From NCBI GenBank assembly GCA_027019265.1, contig JALUWX010000038.1:1-64000 (forward strand): a DNA stretch of 64,000 bases. Reading direction: 5' to 3'. The position numbers and the translations under genes were made by a program. Source of the stretch: Phycisphaerales bacterium. GTDB taxonomy: Bacteria > Planctomycetota > Phycisphaerae > Phycisphaerales > UBA1924. This document shows positions 34,480 to 42,963 of this stretch, one piece after another (the stretch's first letter is position 1; the number at the start of each line of letters is the position of its first letter). Under the pieces are notes generated by a model, which saw nothing but the letters and a program-made list of their open reading frames with translations, was not told the origin of the DNA and searched no databases.

Positions 34480-34911
34480 TTATTCGTAGATGTAGCCCGG
34501 GCCGCGCCACTGCTGCCACTTCTTGAGACGGAAGCGCCAGAAGGATTCTTCGAAGTTGGTCTGGGCTTCGGGGGACCAGGAGAGGAAGGCCGGGAGCTGA
34601 CGCGCTTCCGACGCGATGCGCCGGAGCTCGTCCTCGGCCTGCTGAACCGTGAGGGGCTCGGCTTCACCCGAACGGACCGAGGCGTTGAGCAGATCCCGGT
34701 ACAACGCGTTGAGATGCGCGTAGCCCTCGAGGGTCTGGTCGCTCGTCGGCATGTCGTTCAGACGTTCCGCTTCGGCGCGGAGGATGGTATCAATGGCGCG
34801 GGCTTGGTGACGCTGTCCTGTGGTCCGCTCAACGCGGCACCCGCCCTGAACGAGGAGGACGGTCAGCAATGCACAGACAGAGATGCTCTTGAGAATCGGG
34901 TTCATGTCCAC
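34480..34911 (-). CDS. Small predicted lipoprotein
   Basis: A 143-residue protein starts MDMNPILKSISVCALLTVLL (ATG 34905 is also possible). The hydrophobic segment ends VQGGC, a weak lipobox because the -3 residue is Gln; plain signal-peptide cleavage is an alternative. The mature part is alpha-helical and charged (LRAEAERLNDMPTSDQT, AEDELRRIASEARQ), ending with aromatic residues (WQQWRGPGYIYE). No family is recognised. It lies 79 bases past the M20 amidohydrolase stop, on the same strand, and has its own terminator. Confidence 0.65.
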   Translation of the reverse strand: MDMNPILKSISVCALLTVLLVQGGCRVERTTGQRHQARAIDTILRAEAERLNDMPTSDQTLEGYAHLNALYRDLLNASVRSGEAEPLTVQQAEDELRRIASEARQLPAFLSWSPEAQTNFEESFWRFRLKKWQQWRGPGYIYE

Positions 34912-34990
34912 TCCATCGGTTCTCGGACGGGTCTACTTGAAGGAAACAGGGTTTCCGTGCTCGGGATCATTGCCGGCTCAGTGCTCGGGT

Positions 34991-36211
34991 CTACCCCTCT
35001 TCGGTCAGCGCGAGGCGGCACATCATCTCTACGCCCAAGGGGAGCGATTGATCGTTGAAGTTGAAACTCGGTGTGTGAAGTCCCGGGTACGGGGTTTGGT
35101 CGTCCTTTGCGAGCCCCATGAAGTAGAAACACCCGGGGATCTTCTGGAGATAGAAGGAGAAATCCTCCCCCCCGAGGGTGGCATGCTCGACGACCTTGGT
35201 CTGGGCGCAATGCTCGGCCGAACGGGCGATTTCGAGGACTCGGGAGGCTTCCGTGGGGTCGTTCCGGGTGACGGGGTACCCGGGGTCCCAGTCGATCTGG
35301 GCTGAGCACCCGTGGGCTTTGGCCGTGTGCTCGATGAGCTCGAGGAGCCGGGCTTTGGTCTTGGCTCGGGATTCGTCCGAGAGGGTCCGGACGGTCGCGC
35401 CGAGGACGGCCGCTCCGGGGATGACGTTGATGGCGGACCCGGCGTGGAAGGTCGTGAAGGAGACGACGACGGCCTCGTTCGGGTCGGTATTGCGCGAGAC
35501 GATGTGCTGGGCGCTCTGGATGATCGCTGAACCGGCCAGCACGGGGTCGGCGCTGAGGTGGGGGTAGGCCGCGTGGGCTTGGGTCCCCGTGATCGTGACG
35601 TTGATGAGGTCCGTGGAGGCCAGGAGGGGGCCGGGCTTGGTGGAGATGGTCCCGAGGGTGTCGCTCGGCCACCCGTGGAGCCCGTAGATCCGCTCGACCT
35701 TGGGTCCGATGAGCCCGTCGAGGGCCCCGTCCCGGATGAGCTTGGCCGCGCCCGCGCCGCCTTCTTCGGCCGGTTGGAAGATCAGGGTCACCGGGTTGGG
35801 TCGGTGCTCGAGCTTGGAGAGGACATGGGCTGTCCCGAGGAGGACGGCCGTGTGTCCGTCGTGACCGCACGCATGCATGACCCCGTCGCGGGTGGATTTG
35901 TAGTCGAGATCTGAGCTCTCCTGGATCGGGAGCGCGTCGATATCCGCGCGGAGCGCGATACAGGGGCCGGGGTTCTCGGTGGTGGCCGGGAGGTGCGCGA
36001 CGACCCCGGTTCCTGTCCCGGGTTCCTTCCCCCCGACGTTGGAGACGTGCTCGATCCCGAGGTGTTCGAGTTGACGGCGGATAACGGAGGCCGTGCGCTC
36101 TTCTCGGAAGCGGATCTCGGGGTTTGCGTGGAGGTCGTGGCGGATCGAGCGGGTCTCGTCGATGATCGCCGCGATCCGGTCCGAGAGAGACTGGTCGGTC
36201 GTGGTGCTCAT
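34991..36211 (-). CDS. M20-family amidohydrolase (M20D type)
   Basis: The 406-residue zinc hydrolase starts MSTTTDQSLSDRIAAIIDET and has no signal peptide, so it is cytosolic. The metal-binding motif HACGHDGHTAVLLG (113-126) places a Cys ligand at 115 and His at 117. The catalytic pair is in PAEEGGAGA (E149-E150), followed by LHGWPS. The dimerisation domain lies at about 190-310. Near the end GGEDFSFYLQKIPG provides the last ligand region. The Cys-for-Asp ligand and the HxGHDGH text point to the M20D group (N-acyl-amino-acid, IAA-conjugate or hippurate hydrolases) rather than dipeptidases. Substrate unknown. It lies 29 bases after the HD-GYP gene stop and may share a transcript with it. Confidence 0.9.
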   Translation of the reverse strand: MSTTTDQSLSDRIAAIIDETRSIRHDLHANPEIRFREERTASVIRRQLEHLGIEHVSNVGGKEPGTGTGVVAHLPATTENPGPCIALRADIDALPIQESSDLDYKSTRDGVMHACGHDGHTAVLLGTAHVLSKLEHRPNPVTLIFQPAEEGGAGAAKLIRDGALDGLIGPKVERIYGLHGWPSDTLGTISTKPGPLLASTDLINVTITGTQAHAAYPHLSADPVLAGSAIIQSAQHIVSRNTDPNEAVVVSFTTFHAGSAINVIPGAAVLGATVRTLSDESRAKTKARLLELIEHTAKAHGCSAQIDWDPGYPVTRNDPTEASRVLEIARSAEHCAQTKVVEHATLGGEDFSFYLQKIPGCFYFMGLAKDDQTPYPGLHTPSFNFNDQSLPLGVEMMCRLALTEEG

Positions 36212-36240
36212 ACGGGGATTCTAGTGCTCGGGGTCAGCGA

Positions 36241-37254
36241 TCACGCGGCGAGCTTGAACTCGTTGATGGACTCCTGCGCCTCGTCACGGATGCGCTGGAT
36301 ATCGAAGACCCGGGCTTTGTGATCGCGTCCGAGGATGCGGACCTCGTCGAACCCGGATTGGCAGGACCGGAACGCATCGACGATGACGGGATCGAAGTGG
36401 GATCCTCGTCCCTCCAAGATGATCTTGGATGCCTGTTCGTGGCTCATCGCGGCTTTGTAGACGCGCTGGGAGGTGAGCGCGTCGTAGACATCCGCGAGCG
36501 CCACGATGCGCGCCGAGAGCGCGATCTGGTCTCCTGAGAGCCCGAAGGGATAGCCGGTTCCGTTCCATTGTTCATGGTGCTGGAGCGCGATCCGGATCCC
36601 CATGTCGATCAGCGCGTCCTGACCGAACTTCGCGCGGGTGGAGAGGAGGGTGTCGGCGCCGATCAGGGTGTGGCGCTCCATGATCTGGCGTTCTTCTTCC
36701 GTGAGCTTTCCGGGTTTGAGGAGCACATCGTCGGGGATCCCGACTTTCCCGATGTCGTGAAGCGAGGACGCGAGCACGAGGCGCTCGATCCATTCGTCCG
36801 TGATCTCCGGGTACACACTGCGCAGTTCGTTCGCGAGGAGGCGCGCGTAGGACCCGATCCGTTCCAGGTGGTCCCCTGTATCCGTGTCCCTGTAATCGGC
36901 GAGCTTAGCGAGACCGTGGATCAGCGCGTTGCGCGACGCGAGGCGCTCCGTGACCTGCCGGCGGACCTCGCTTGTGAGCTGTTCGTTCGCGTCTTCGAGG
37001 GTGTCCTTGTAGCGACGCGCCATCAAAAAGAACACAACACCTGTGAGCGCGAGGACCCCGAAGGACACGGACAGGGTCAGGATGAACAAGCGATCCGCGA
37101 TGTCTCGATCGAGCGGCGCGTGGGAACGGACCCAGTAGTCGATGAGCAGCGTCGCGCCCATCAGCAGCGCGGCCTGCATGATCAGAACCGCGCTCATGAG
37201 CGCTCCGCGCGAACGCGGGCGGGGTCCGATCTCGATGATGCGCTTCGGAGTCAT
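36241..37254 (-). CDS. Membrane-bound HD-GYP phosphodiesterase
   Basis: With the start at ATG 37254 (MTPKRIIEIGPRPRSRG) the protein has 337 residues; an in-frame GTG at 37293 would add 13. Two membrane helices lie at about 20-40 and 56-78, then a short coiled coil (85-105). The HD-GYP domain covers about 107-310: H166-D-I-G-K-V-G-I-P, HT at 195, and H226-H-E-x-W-N-G-T-G-Y-P. HD-GYP proteins hydrolyse cyclic-di-GMP (or related dinucleotides) to control motility, adhesion and surface attachment. There is no receiver or PAS domain, so the sensor input would come from the membrane part. Adjacent genes give no clear target. Confidence 0.9.
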   Translation of the reverse strand: MTPKRIIEIGPRPRSRGALMSAVLIMQAALLMGATLLIDYWVRSHAPLDRDIADRLFILTLSVSFGVLALTGVVFFLMARRYKDTLEDANEQLTSEVRRQVTERLASRNALIHGLAKLADYRDTDTGDHLERIGSYARLLANELRSVYPEITDEWIERLVLASSLHDIGKVGIPDDVLLKPGKLTEEERQIMERHTLIGADTLLSTRAKFGQDALIDMGIRIALQHHEQWNGTGYPFGLSGDQIALSARIVALADVYDALTSQRVYKAAMSHEQASKIILEGRGSHFDPVIVDAFRSCQSGFDEVRILGRDHKARVFDIQRIRDEAQESINEFKLAA

Positions 37255-37413
37255 CGTGCACCCGGGATCGGCACACGCGGCGAGTGGATCCACGCATGCA
37301 AACGGATCGGTCGGAATCCTCGAAATCGCGGAAGGATCACACCATCTGTACCCGGCTCAAGGTCCATATAGACTGGTTCGGGACGCGGATGGTCCCAGAA
37401 TCCGGGGGTGGGA

Positions 37414-39168
37414 TCAGTCGTCTTCGGATGAGGGCTCGGGTTTCGGGTTCGACTTCTCGGCGGCGGCCGCGTCTTCTTCGAGCCGGCCGAAGTATTTCTG
37501 CACGGCGCTCTCGTACTCGCGCGGGACGCGCTTCGTCTCGATCGCTTCGCTCGCTTTGGTCTTCGCGCTCTTGACGGCGCTGGAGAATGCGGCCGTCGAT
37601 TCACCCTTCACCTGTGCCCCCTGGACGAGGGTCGAAGCGATGATGGGTCCGCCCTCCTGGACGTTGATGCGGGTCTGCTCGCGCGAGAGCGCGTAATCGC
37701 CGCTGGGCTGGTTCTCTTCGCCTCCAAAGTCGGGGACACCCCCGACCCCGGCGTTGAGACCCCCGACCCCTTGGCCCTGTCCCATCTGCCCGTCCTGCCC
37801 GTTCCCCATCCCTCCGGGGTTCTGGCATTCCGCGAGCTGCTGGAGCTGCTGCTGGGTCTGCTGCATCGCGTTTTCGAGGGACTGCATCTCGCTCTGCATG
37901 TTCTCGAGGGCGCTGAGCTGTTCGCCCATCGATTCCGCGCCCTGCTGAGCTTGGGATTGGTCCTGGTTCTGCATTCCCTGCGCCATCTGGGACATGGATT
38001 CGGACATGGCGCTCGCGGCGTCGGATGCTCGCTGCTGCGCTTGAGCCGCTTGGGTCAGCGCTCGGGCTTGGTCCGAGGGGATCCCCATCTCCTGGAGCTT
38101 CTGCTGGAGCGCGTTGGGGTCCCGCGCGAGCTGCTGGGCTTCTTGTTGGGAGATCCCGGCTTTCTCGAGCTGTTCCTGGATGGACTGCGAGCCCTGCGCG
38201 AGCTGTTCGAGCTGCTGCTGGACCTGAGCCAATGTCTCGGCCATCTGCTCGCGCTGTTCTTCGGTCATCTCGTTGGCGTTGATCTGCTCCTGGAGTTCCT
38301 GGAGCTTCTTGCGCGCCTCGGAGAAATCCCCACGGGACATCGCACGCGCCATCTCGGCGGCCGTGTCGTCCTTGTCGGATTCGAGGGACTTCATCGCGTC
38401 CTTGATCGCATCGAACGCGCGGTTGTCTTCGTTCTGGCGCTGCTCATCGAGCTTGTCGCTCACGTTGGTGAGGTTCTTGATCGCGCTGCGCAGGGCTTCC
38501 TCTGGTTCTATGAACTCCGCTTCGTCCCCCTTGAGGAGATCGTCGAGCTCGGAGAGGTCCTCGTCGTCGAGATCGAGCCCGGATTGTTCGAGGATCTGCT
38601 TGAGTTGTTCTTGGGACTCGTTGACGGCCGTGGTGATCTCGCCGACGCGCTGGAGTTCTTGCACTTCCTTCTGTTGTTTCTCGAGGAGATCCATCAGGTC
38701 CCGAGTCGGGAGCCACCAGACGGCGAGGAGCGCGAGGGCGGCCGCGATGGGAGCGCCCCAGCCCTTGGGCTTCCGGAGGGGGAGCGCGGTGCGGACCTGA
38801 ACGCGCGAGGCTTTCTCCCGCGCATCTTCGAGGACGGCTTTGGACCACCCGGATTCGTCTTGTTCGATGATGAGGGCCGTCGAAAGAGTCTCGCGGAGTT
38901 CGGCACGTTCGTCGATGACCTGGGCGGCTTTCAGGAGCGAGGGGGCGCGGAGGATCGACCAGACGACCCCGACGACGAGCGCGAGCGCGGGCGCGGCGAT
39001 GAGCACGATGTCCCACGGGACGATGAAGGTGGGGAAGAGCTTCTGGGACCCGCGGACGAGCACGAGCGCGCCGATCGTGATCCCGAGACAGAGGGTGATC
39101 GTCGAGAGGGTGTCGATGAGGATGAGCCGGCGGCGGGCGCGGTTCGCGATGTCGTGGATCGGGTTCAT
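37414..39168 (-). CDS. Gln-rich coiled-coil membrane protein of unknown function
   Basis: The start at 39168 (MNPIHDIANRARRRLILIDT) gives 584 residues. Three membrane segments lie at about 17-38, 50-72 and 137-156. Between the second and third is a conserved-looking cytoplasmic patch (IDERAELRETLSTALIIEQDE). After the third comes an extensive coiled coil (about 160-470) extremely rich in Gln, Glu and Met (QQQLEQLAQGSQSIQEQLEK, ENMQSEMQSLENAMQQTQQQ). A Gly/Asn/Gln linker follows (MGNGQDGQMGQGQGVGG), then a C-terminal acidic tail. Planctomycetes carry similar proteins near VWA and MoxR genes, but no such genes are adjacent here. Function unknown; a scaffold or envelope-spanning role is plausible. 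Confidence 0.75.
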   Translation of the reverse strand: MNPIHDIANRARRRLILIDTLSTITLCLGITIGALVLVRGSQKLFPTFIVPWDIVLIAAPALALVVGVVWSILRAPSLLKAAQVIDERAELRETLSTALIIEQDESGWSKAVLEDAREKASRVQVRTALPLRKPKGWGAPIAAALALLAVWWLPTRDLMDLLEKQQKEVQELQRVGEITTAVNESQEQLKQILEQSGLDLDDEDLSELDDLLKGDEAEFIEPEEALRSAIKNLTNVSDKLDEQRQNEDNRAFDAIKDAMKSLESDKDDTAAEMARAMSRGDFSEARKKLQELQEQINANEMTEEQREQMAETLAQVQQQLEQLAQGSQSIQEQLEKAGISQQEAQQLARDPNALQQKLQEMGIPSDQARALTQAAQAQQRASDAASAMSESMSQMAQGMQNQDQSQAQQGAESMGEQLSALENMQSEMQSLENAMQQTQQQLQQLAECQNPGGMGNGQDGQMGQGQGVGGLNAGVGGVPDFGGEENQPSGDYALSREQTRINVQEGGPIIASTLVQGAQVKGESTAAFSSAVKSAKTKASEAIETKRVPREYESAVQKYFGRLEEDAAAAEKSNPKPEPSSEDD

Positions 39169-39278
39169 GGCGCTCCAATCTGGTCGAGACGGGGGTCTCC
39201 ACTCTGTTGTAGTCGGAAACCCGGTTCCAGGATCCAACATTCCCAGCGAATTGTCCGTGTTGTCCGGTTGATGGTTGG

Positions 39279-40616
39279 GTGATTTGTGGGCACAATCGTG
39301 CCTTGCGCCGCGCTGTCCTCAATCCGATCGCTCGATTTGTCACGGGGTCCTACATCACCCGGGACGAGTGTGAGCGCGCGTTCGAGCGGATGCACCAGCG
39401 CGACCGGATCGGGGACACGATCCATCTGGTGCTCGGGTGTCTGTGTATGGCGATGATCTCGGGACCCGTGAGTGTCGCCGTCTTCGCGCCGATCCCGCTC
39501 GTGGTGTTCTTCCTGATCCGGGTGCTGAACACGGGTCCGATCTGGATCCACGGGTTCGGTCAACCCGTCGTGATCTCCGGGGTGCTCCTCGCTGGGTGGT
39601 CGGCGCTGTCGCTGACGTGGTCGAGCGATCCCGGCGCGGGCGCGGAGTCGATCGCGCAGCTGCGCTGGTTCGCGCTGCTCGGGTTCGTGTACCCGATCAT
39701 CGAGCGAAGGGGGGCGCTGCTGGGGGCGCTGGCATTGGGGTTTGTGTTCGGGTTCGGGGCGCAGGTGATCGACGGGTTCAACGGGTTCGGGAACCTGTGG
39801 CTGGAAGAGGCGCTGTGGCACGAACCGGAGCGGGTGAGCGGGTGGTGGGACCCGGCCGTGGGTGGGTCGGTGCTCGTCGCAGCGCTCGGGATTCACATCC
39901 CCAGCGCGGTGGGGGGGAAGGGTCGGATGCGCTGGATCGCGCTCGGCGCGTGCGCCGTGACGACGATCGCGCTGGTCGCGACGGGGACGCGCGGCGCGTG
40001 GATCGCTGGGGTGGTGATGCTCGTGCTGGCGCTCGGGGCGCGGGTGTGGAGCTCGAAACGGGTTGGGATCGCGCTCCTCGGTGTGGTGGTGATCGGTGCT
40101 GGGGTGTCGTTTCTCATGGTCCGGGAGGGCGTGGGGACCCGGATCGAGCAGGCGCGGGCGCAGATCGAACGCGCGAGGGAAGGGGATCTGGACTCGACGA
40201 TCGGCGCGCGTATCTCGATGGCGGACCATGCGTTCCGATCGTTCCTTGAGCATCCGATCCGGGGTGTCGGGGTCGGGGGGTTCCGGGGGGTGATGGAGCA
40301 GACGGATTCAACCCTCGACGACGCGGCGCACGCGCACAACCAGGTCCTCCAGTGGATGTGCGAGCTCGGGATCGTGGGGCTCGCGTTGGGCGTGCTCGTC
40401 GTGGTGTGCTCGTTGGTTGGCGCGTGGCGCTGGGCGCGGGTCGATCCGTGGTCGTACCGAGCGGCGCCATTGTGGGGGATGATCGGGCTCGTGCTCGTCA
40501 GCGCGTTCGATTCGGTGTTCGTGAATCTGCACACGGGCGCGCTGATGGGCGCGTTCGTCGCTTTGTCTCCCGTGTGGTCGCCGTCGATCGATGATCGTGC
40601 GAAAGATGATGCATGA
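39279..40616 (+). CDS. O-antigen-ligase-like polysaccharide membrane protein
   Basis: A 445-residue protein if GTG 39279 is used; TTG 39303 (MRRAVLNPIARFV) is an alternative, as no ATG precedes the first helix. About ten membrane helices are separated by short loops. The Wzy_C-type region carries ATGTRGAWIAG, then a large periplasmic loop with DSTIGARISMADHAFRSF, EHPIRGVGVGGF and AHAHNQVLQW. That Arg/His-containing loop is the usual active site of O-antigen ligases and polymerases that join lipid-linked polysaccharides. The four-base ATGA overlap with the following nucleotide-sugar dehydrogenase supports a role in cell-surface polysaccharide assembly. Confidence 0.85.
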   Translation: MICGHNRALRRAVLNPIARFVTGSYITRDECERAFERMHQRDRIGDTIHLVLGCLCMAMISGPVSVAVFAPIPLVVFFLIRVLNTGPIWIHGFGQPVVISGVLLAGWSALSLTWSSDPGAGAESIAQLRWFALLGFVYPIIERRGALLGALALGFVFGFGAQVIDGFNGFGNLWLEEALWHEPERVSGWWDPAVGGSVLVAALGIHIPSAVGGKGRMRWIALGACAVTTIALVATGTRGAWIAGVVMLVLALGARVWSSKRVGIALLGVVVIGAGVSFLMVREGVGTRIEQARAQIERAREGDLDSTIGARISMADHAFRSFLEHPIRGVGVGGFRGVMEQTDSTLDDAAHAHNQVLQWMCELGIVGLALGVLVVVCSLVGAWRWARVDPWSYRAAPLWGMIGLVLVSAFDSVFVNLHTGALMGAFVALSPVWSPSIDDRAKDDA

Positions 40617-41977
40617 CCGAACGCTCGGCGATGACTGACTCCGCGAAACGCTTGATGGGCGCGATCGAATCGCGCAGCGCCGTTGTCGCCGTGATGGGGC
40701 TCGGGTACGTGGGGCTCCCGCTGGTCCGGGCCGTGCACGATGCGGGGTTCGACGTCATCGGATACGACGTGGATTCGTCGAAGATCGAGGATCTGCGCGA
40801 GGGTCGCGCGTACCTGAAACACCCGGGGGAGGATCTGTTCGCGATCCTTTCCGACTCAGAGTACTTCACCCCGACGAACGAGGAGGAATCGCTCGCTCGC
40901 GCGGACGTGATCATCCTCTGTGTCCCGACCCCGCTCGGGGAGCACGACGACCCGGACCTGTTCTATGTGGAGTCGAGCGCGCGGTCCGTCGCGCAGCACA
41001 TGAAGCCCGGGGCGCTCGTGGTGCTCGAATCGACGACGTACCCGGGGACGACGCGCGAGGTGGTGCTCCCGATCCTGCTCGAAGGCGCGAACGCGCGGGG
41101 GATGGAGCTCGAGCTCGGGGATGATCTGTTCGTTGCGTACTCCCCCGAGCGCGAGGACCCGGGACGGACGGACAAGACCACGCGCACGATCCCCAAGCTC
41201 GTCGGGGGGCTGGACGAGGTGTCGCTCGCGCTTGGGTCGGCGCTGTACCAATCCTGTGTCGATGAAGTCCACGAGACCCCGAGCGCGGAGGTCGCGGAAG
41301 CGGCGAAGCTGCTCGAGAACGTCTACCGCGCCGTTAACATCGCGCTGATCAACGAGATGAAGCTCGTGTTCGATCGGATGGGGATCGATGTGTGGGAAGT
41401 GATCGAAGCGGCCGCGACGAAGCCCTTCGGGTTCCAGCGCTTCGATCCAGGACCGGGATTGGGCGGGCATTGCATCCCGATCGACCCGTTCTACCTCGCG
41501 TGGCGCGCGCGCGAAGCGGGGCACACAACGCGTTTCATCGAACTGGCCGGGGAAATCAACCGTCGGATGCCCGAGTATGTCGTCTCGCGCGTGTCCGACG
41601 CGCTCAACGATGACGCGAAGCACATGAAGGGCGCGAAGATTCTCGTGCTCGGGGTTGCGTACAAACGGAACGTCGATGACATCCGTGAATCCCCCGCGGC
41701 GGAGATCATCTCGCTCCTCCGGAAGCGCGGCGCTGAGGTCTCGTACCATGATCCGCACATCGCGCGGTTCCCGAGCATGCGCCGATACGACATCGCGCTC
41801 GACTCTGTCGAGTTGACGGGTGAAGCGCTCGAACGGTGCGACTGCGCTGTGGTCGTGACGGACCATGATGCGATCGATTGGCACCTTGTCGGAGAGCACG
41901 CGCCGCTGATCGTGGACACGCGCGACGCGATCACGAAAAACGCGGGCGCTGTGCGCGCCCGCGTGGTGAAAGCGTGA
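40613..41977 (+). CDS. UDP-sugar 6-dehydrogenase (WbpA/TviB-like)
   Basis: The 454-residue cytosolic enzyme oxidises a UDP-hexose at C6 to the uronic acid using two NAD+. The NAD-binding loop is VMGLGYVGLPLV (residues 28-39). The catalytic-Cys region is GPGLGGHCIPIDPFYLAWRA, the form typical of UDP-N-acetyl-hexosamine dehydrogenases (WbpA, TviB, WecC) rather than UDP-glucose dehydrogenase. The C-terminal domain includes VLGVAYKRNVDDIRESPA. It would supply charged sugars for the polysaccharide handled by the overlapping upstream ligase-like gene. The last dozen codons also encode a strong minus-strand terminator hairpin for the convergent gene. Confidence 0.92.
   Translation: MTERSAMTDSAKRLMGAIESRSAVVAVMGLGYVGLPLVRAVHDAGFDVIGYDVDSSKIEDLREGRAYLKHPGEDLFAILSDSEYFTPTNEEESLARADVIILCVPTPLGEHDDPDLFYVESSARSVAQHMKPGALVVLESTTYPGTTREVVLPILLEGANARGMELELGDDLFVAYSPEREDPGRTDKTTRTIPKLVGGLDEVSLALGSALYQSCVDEVHETPSAEVAEAAKLLENVYRAVNIALINEMKLVFDRMGIDVWEVIEAAATKPFGFQRFDPGPGLGGHCIPIDPFYLAWRAREAGHTTRFIELAGEINRRMPEYVVSRVSDALNDDAKHMKGAKILVLGVAYKRNVDDIRESPAAEIISLLRKRGAEVSYHDPHIARFPSMRRYDIALDSVELTGEALERCDCAVVVTDHDAIDWHLVGEHAPLIVDTRDAITKNAGAVRARVVKA
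41936..41964 (-). terminator. Terminator of the LolA-like gene, inside the dehydrogenase C-terminal codons
   Basis: A perfect 10-pair stem (acgcgggcgc / gcgcccgcgt) is followed on the minus strand by TTTTTCGTG. It lies within the last 15 codons of the convergent plus-strand gene, 29 bases past the minus-strand stop at 41993. Confidence 0.75.
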
Positions 41978-41992
41978 TCGATCTGGAGGGGA

Positions 41993-42829
41993 TCAGTCTT
42001 CCATGAGTTCCATGACCTCGGCCGGGGGCTGGAGCGCATCGTCTTCGAGCTCCGCGTTGACCTTGATCTCCGTGAACTCAAGGACCTGCTGCTGGGGGCC
42101 CATGACGGCGACGATCTTGTGGGGGACCTGCATGTCGTTCTCGAGCTTCTTGTAGTCGGACATGTAGGTCGTGGAGGGGACGGTCACACCCCCGGGGATC
42201 GCAACCATCGAGACGGTTTTGACGACGAGCCCGGTTTCTGCGTCGTAGTAGTTGGTGTTCACGTCGTCGGTATCGACGGGATCGAGCTCGAGGATGTCGG
42301 CCGTCACTTCGGACCCGTCCTGAAGGGTGATGGTCTCCTGACCCTTGTAGGTGATCGAGTCGTAGTACTTCTGCCAGTTGAGGTCGGCGAAGAAGTCCGA
42401 CTCGCGCGCGAGCTGGTCCGCTTCCGCGCCGTCCATGACCGTGGGGCCGGACATCATGTTGTTGCCCCACGCGGTGCCCTTGTAGAAGCCCTGATCGAAG
42501 GAACCCATCCCGGGGATCTCGATCGTCATGCGCATCCCTTCGCCGGGGACGATCATGACCGTGAGGGGCGCTTCGATCCCCTGCCCGGGCATCGCCATCT
42601 TCCCTTTGGACACGATGTTCTTGACGGAATCACGGTCCTTGGCGGCTTTCCCCATGGTGGCCTTGATCGAACGATCCCAGACCTTCTTGGCGTCCTTGTC
42701 CATGGACTTGGACTCGTCGGACTTGGCTTTGACGGCCGGTTCGTCGGCGGCGATCGCGGCGGGCGCGAGGGACATCGGGATTGCGGCGCCGGCGATGATC
42801 GCGAGCGCAAAGCGGGTGGTACGGTTCAT
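41993..42829 (-). CDS. LolA-like exported protein
   Basis: The start at 42829 (MNRTTRFALAIIAGAAIPMS) has GGAAGGAGC upstream and gives a 278-residue protein with a signal peptide ending near AIAADE. The mature N-terminus is Lys/Asp/Ser-rich (about 30-50). The rest is a half-barrel-like sheet: KNIVSKGKMAMPGQGIEAPL, MRMTIEIPGMGSFDQGFYKG, GQETITLQDGSEVTADILEL and YYDAETGLVVKTVS. This pattern recalls LolA/LolB-type and 'outer membrane lipoprotein-sorting' folds that carry lipid or hydrophobic ligands through the periplasm. The family assignment rests on pattern only. It lies 134 bases downstream of the S41 protease gene, on the same strand. Confidence 0.65.
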   Translation of the reverse strand: MNRTTRFALAIIAGAAIPMSLAPAAIAADEPAVKAKSDESKSMDKDAKKVWDRSIKATMGKAAKDRDSVKNIVSKGKMAMPGQGIEAPLTVMIVPGEGMRMTIEIPGMGSFDQGFYKGTAWGNNMMSGPTVMDGAEADQLARESDFFADLNWQKYYDSITYKGQETITLQDGSEVTADILELDPVDTDDVNTNYYDAETGLVVKTVSMVAIPGGVTVPSTTYMSDYKKLENDMQVPHKIVAVMGPQQQVLEFTEIKVNAELEDDALQPPAEVMELMED

Positions 42830-42963
42830 GGTGTGAGCTCCTTCCAAGAGGGCGAGCGTTGGTGTTTCAGGTTCAATGGGTTCGAGACACTCGGGACACG
42901 ACGTGTTCCCGATGGTTTTTGGGACGAAACCCCTCCGGGTTGCGTCGATGGATGATATGGCCC

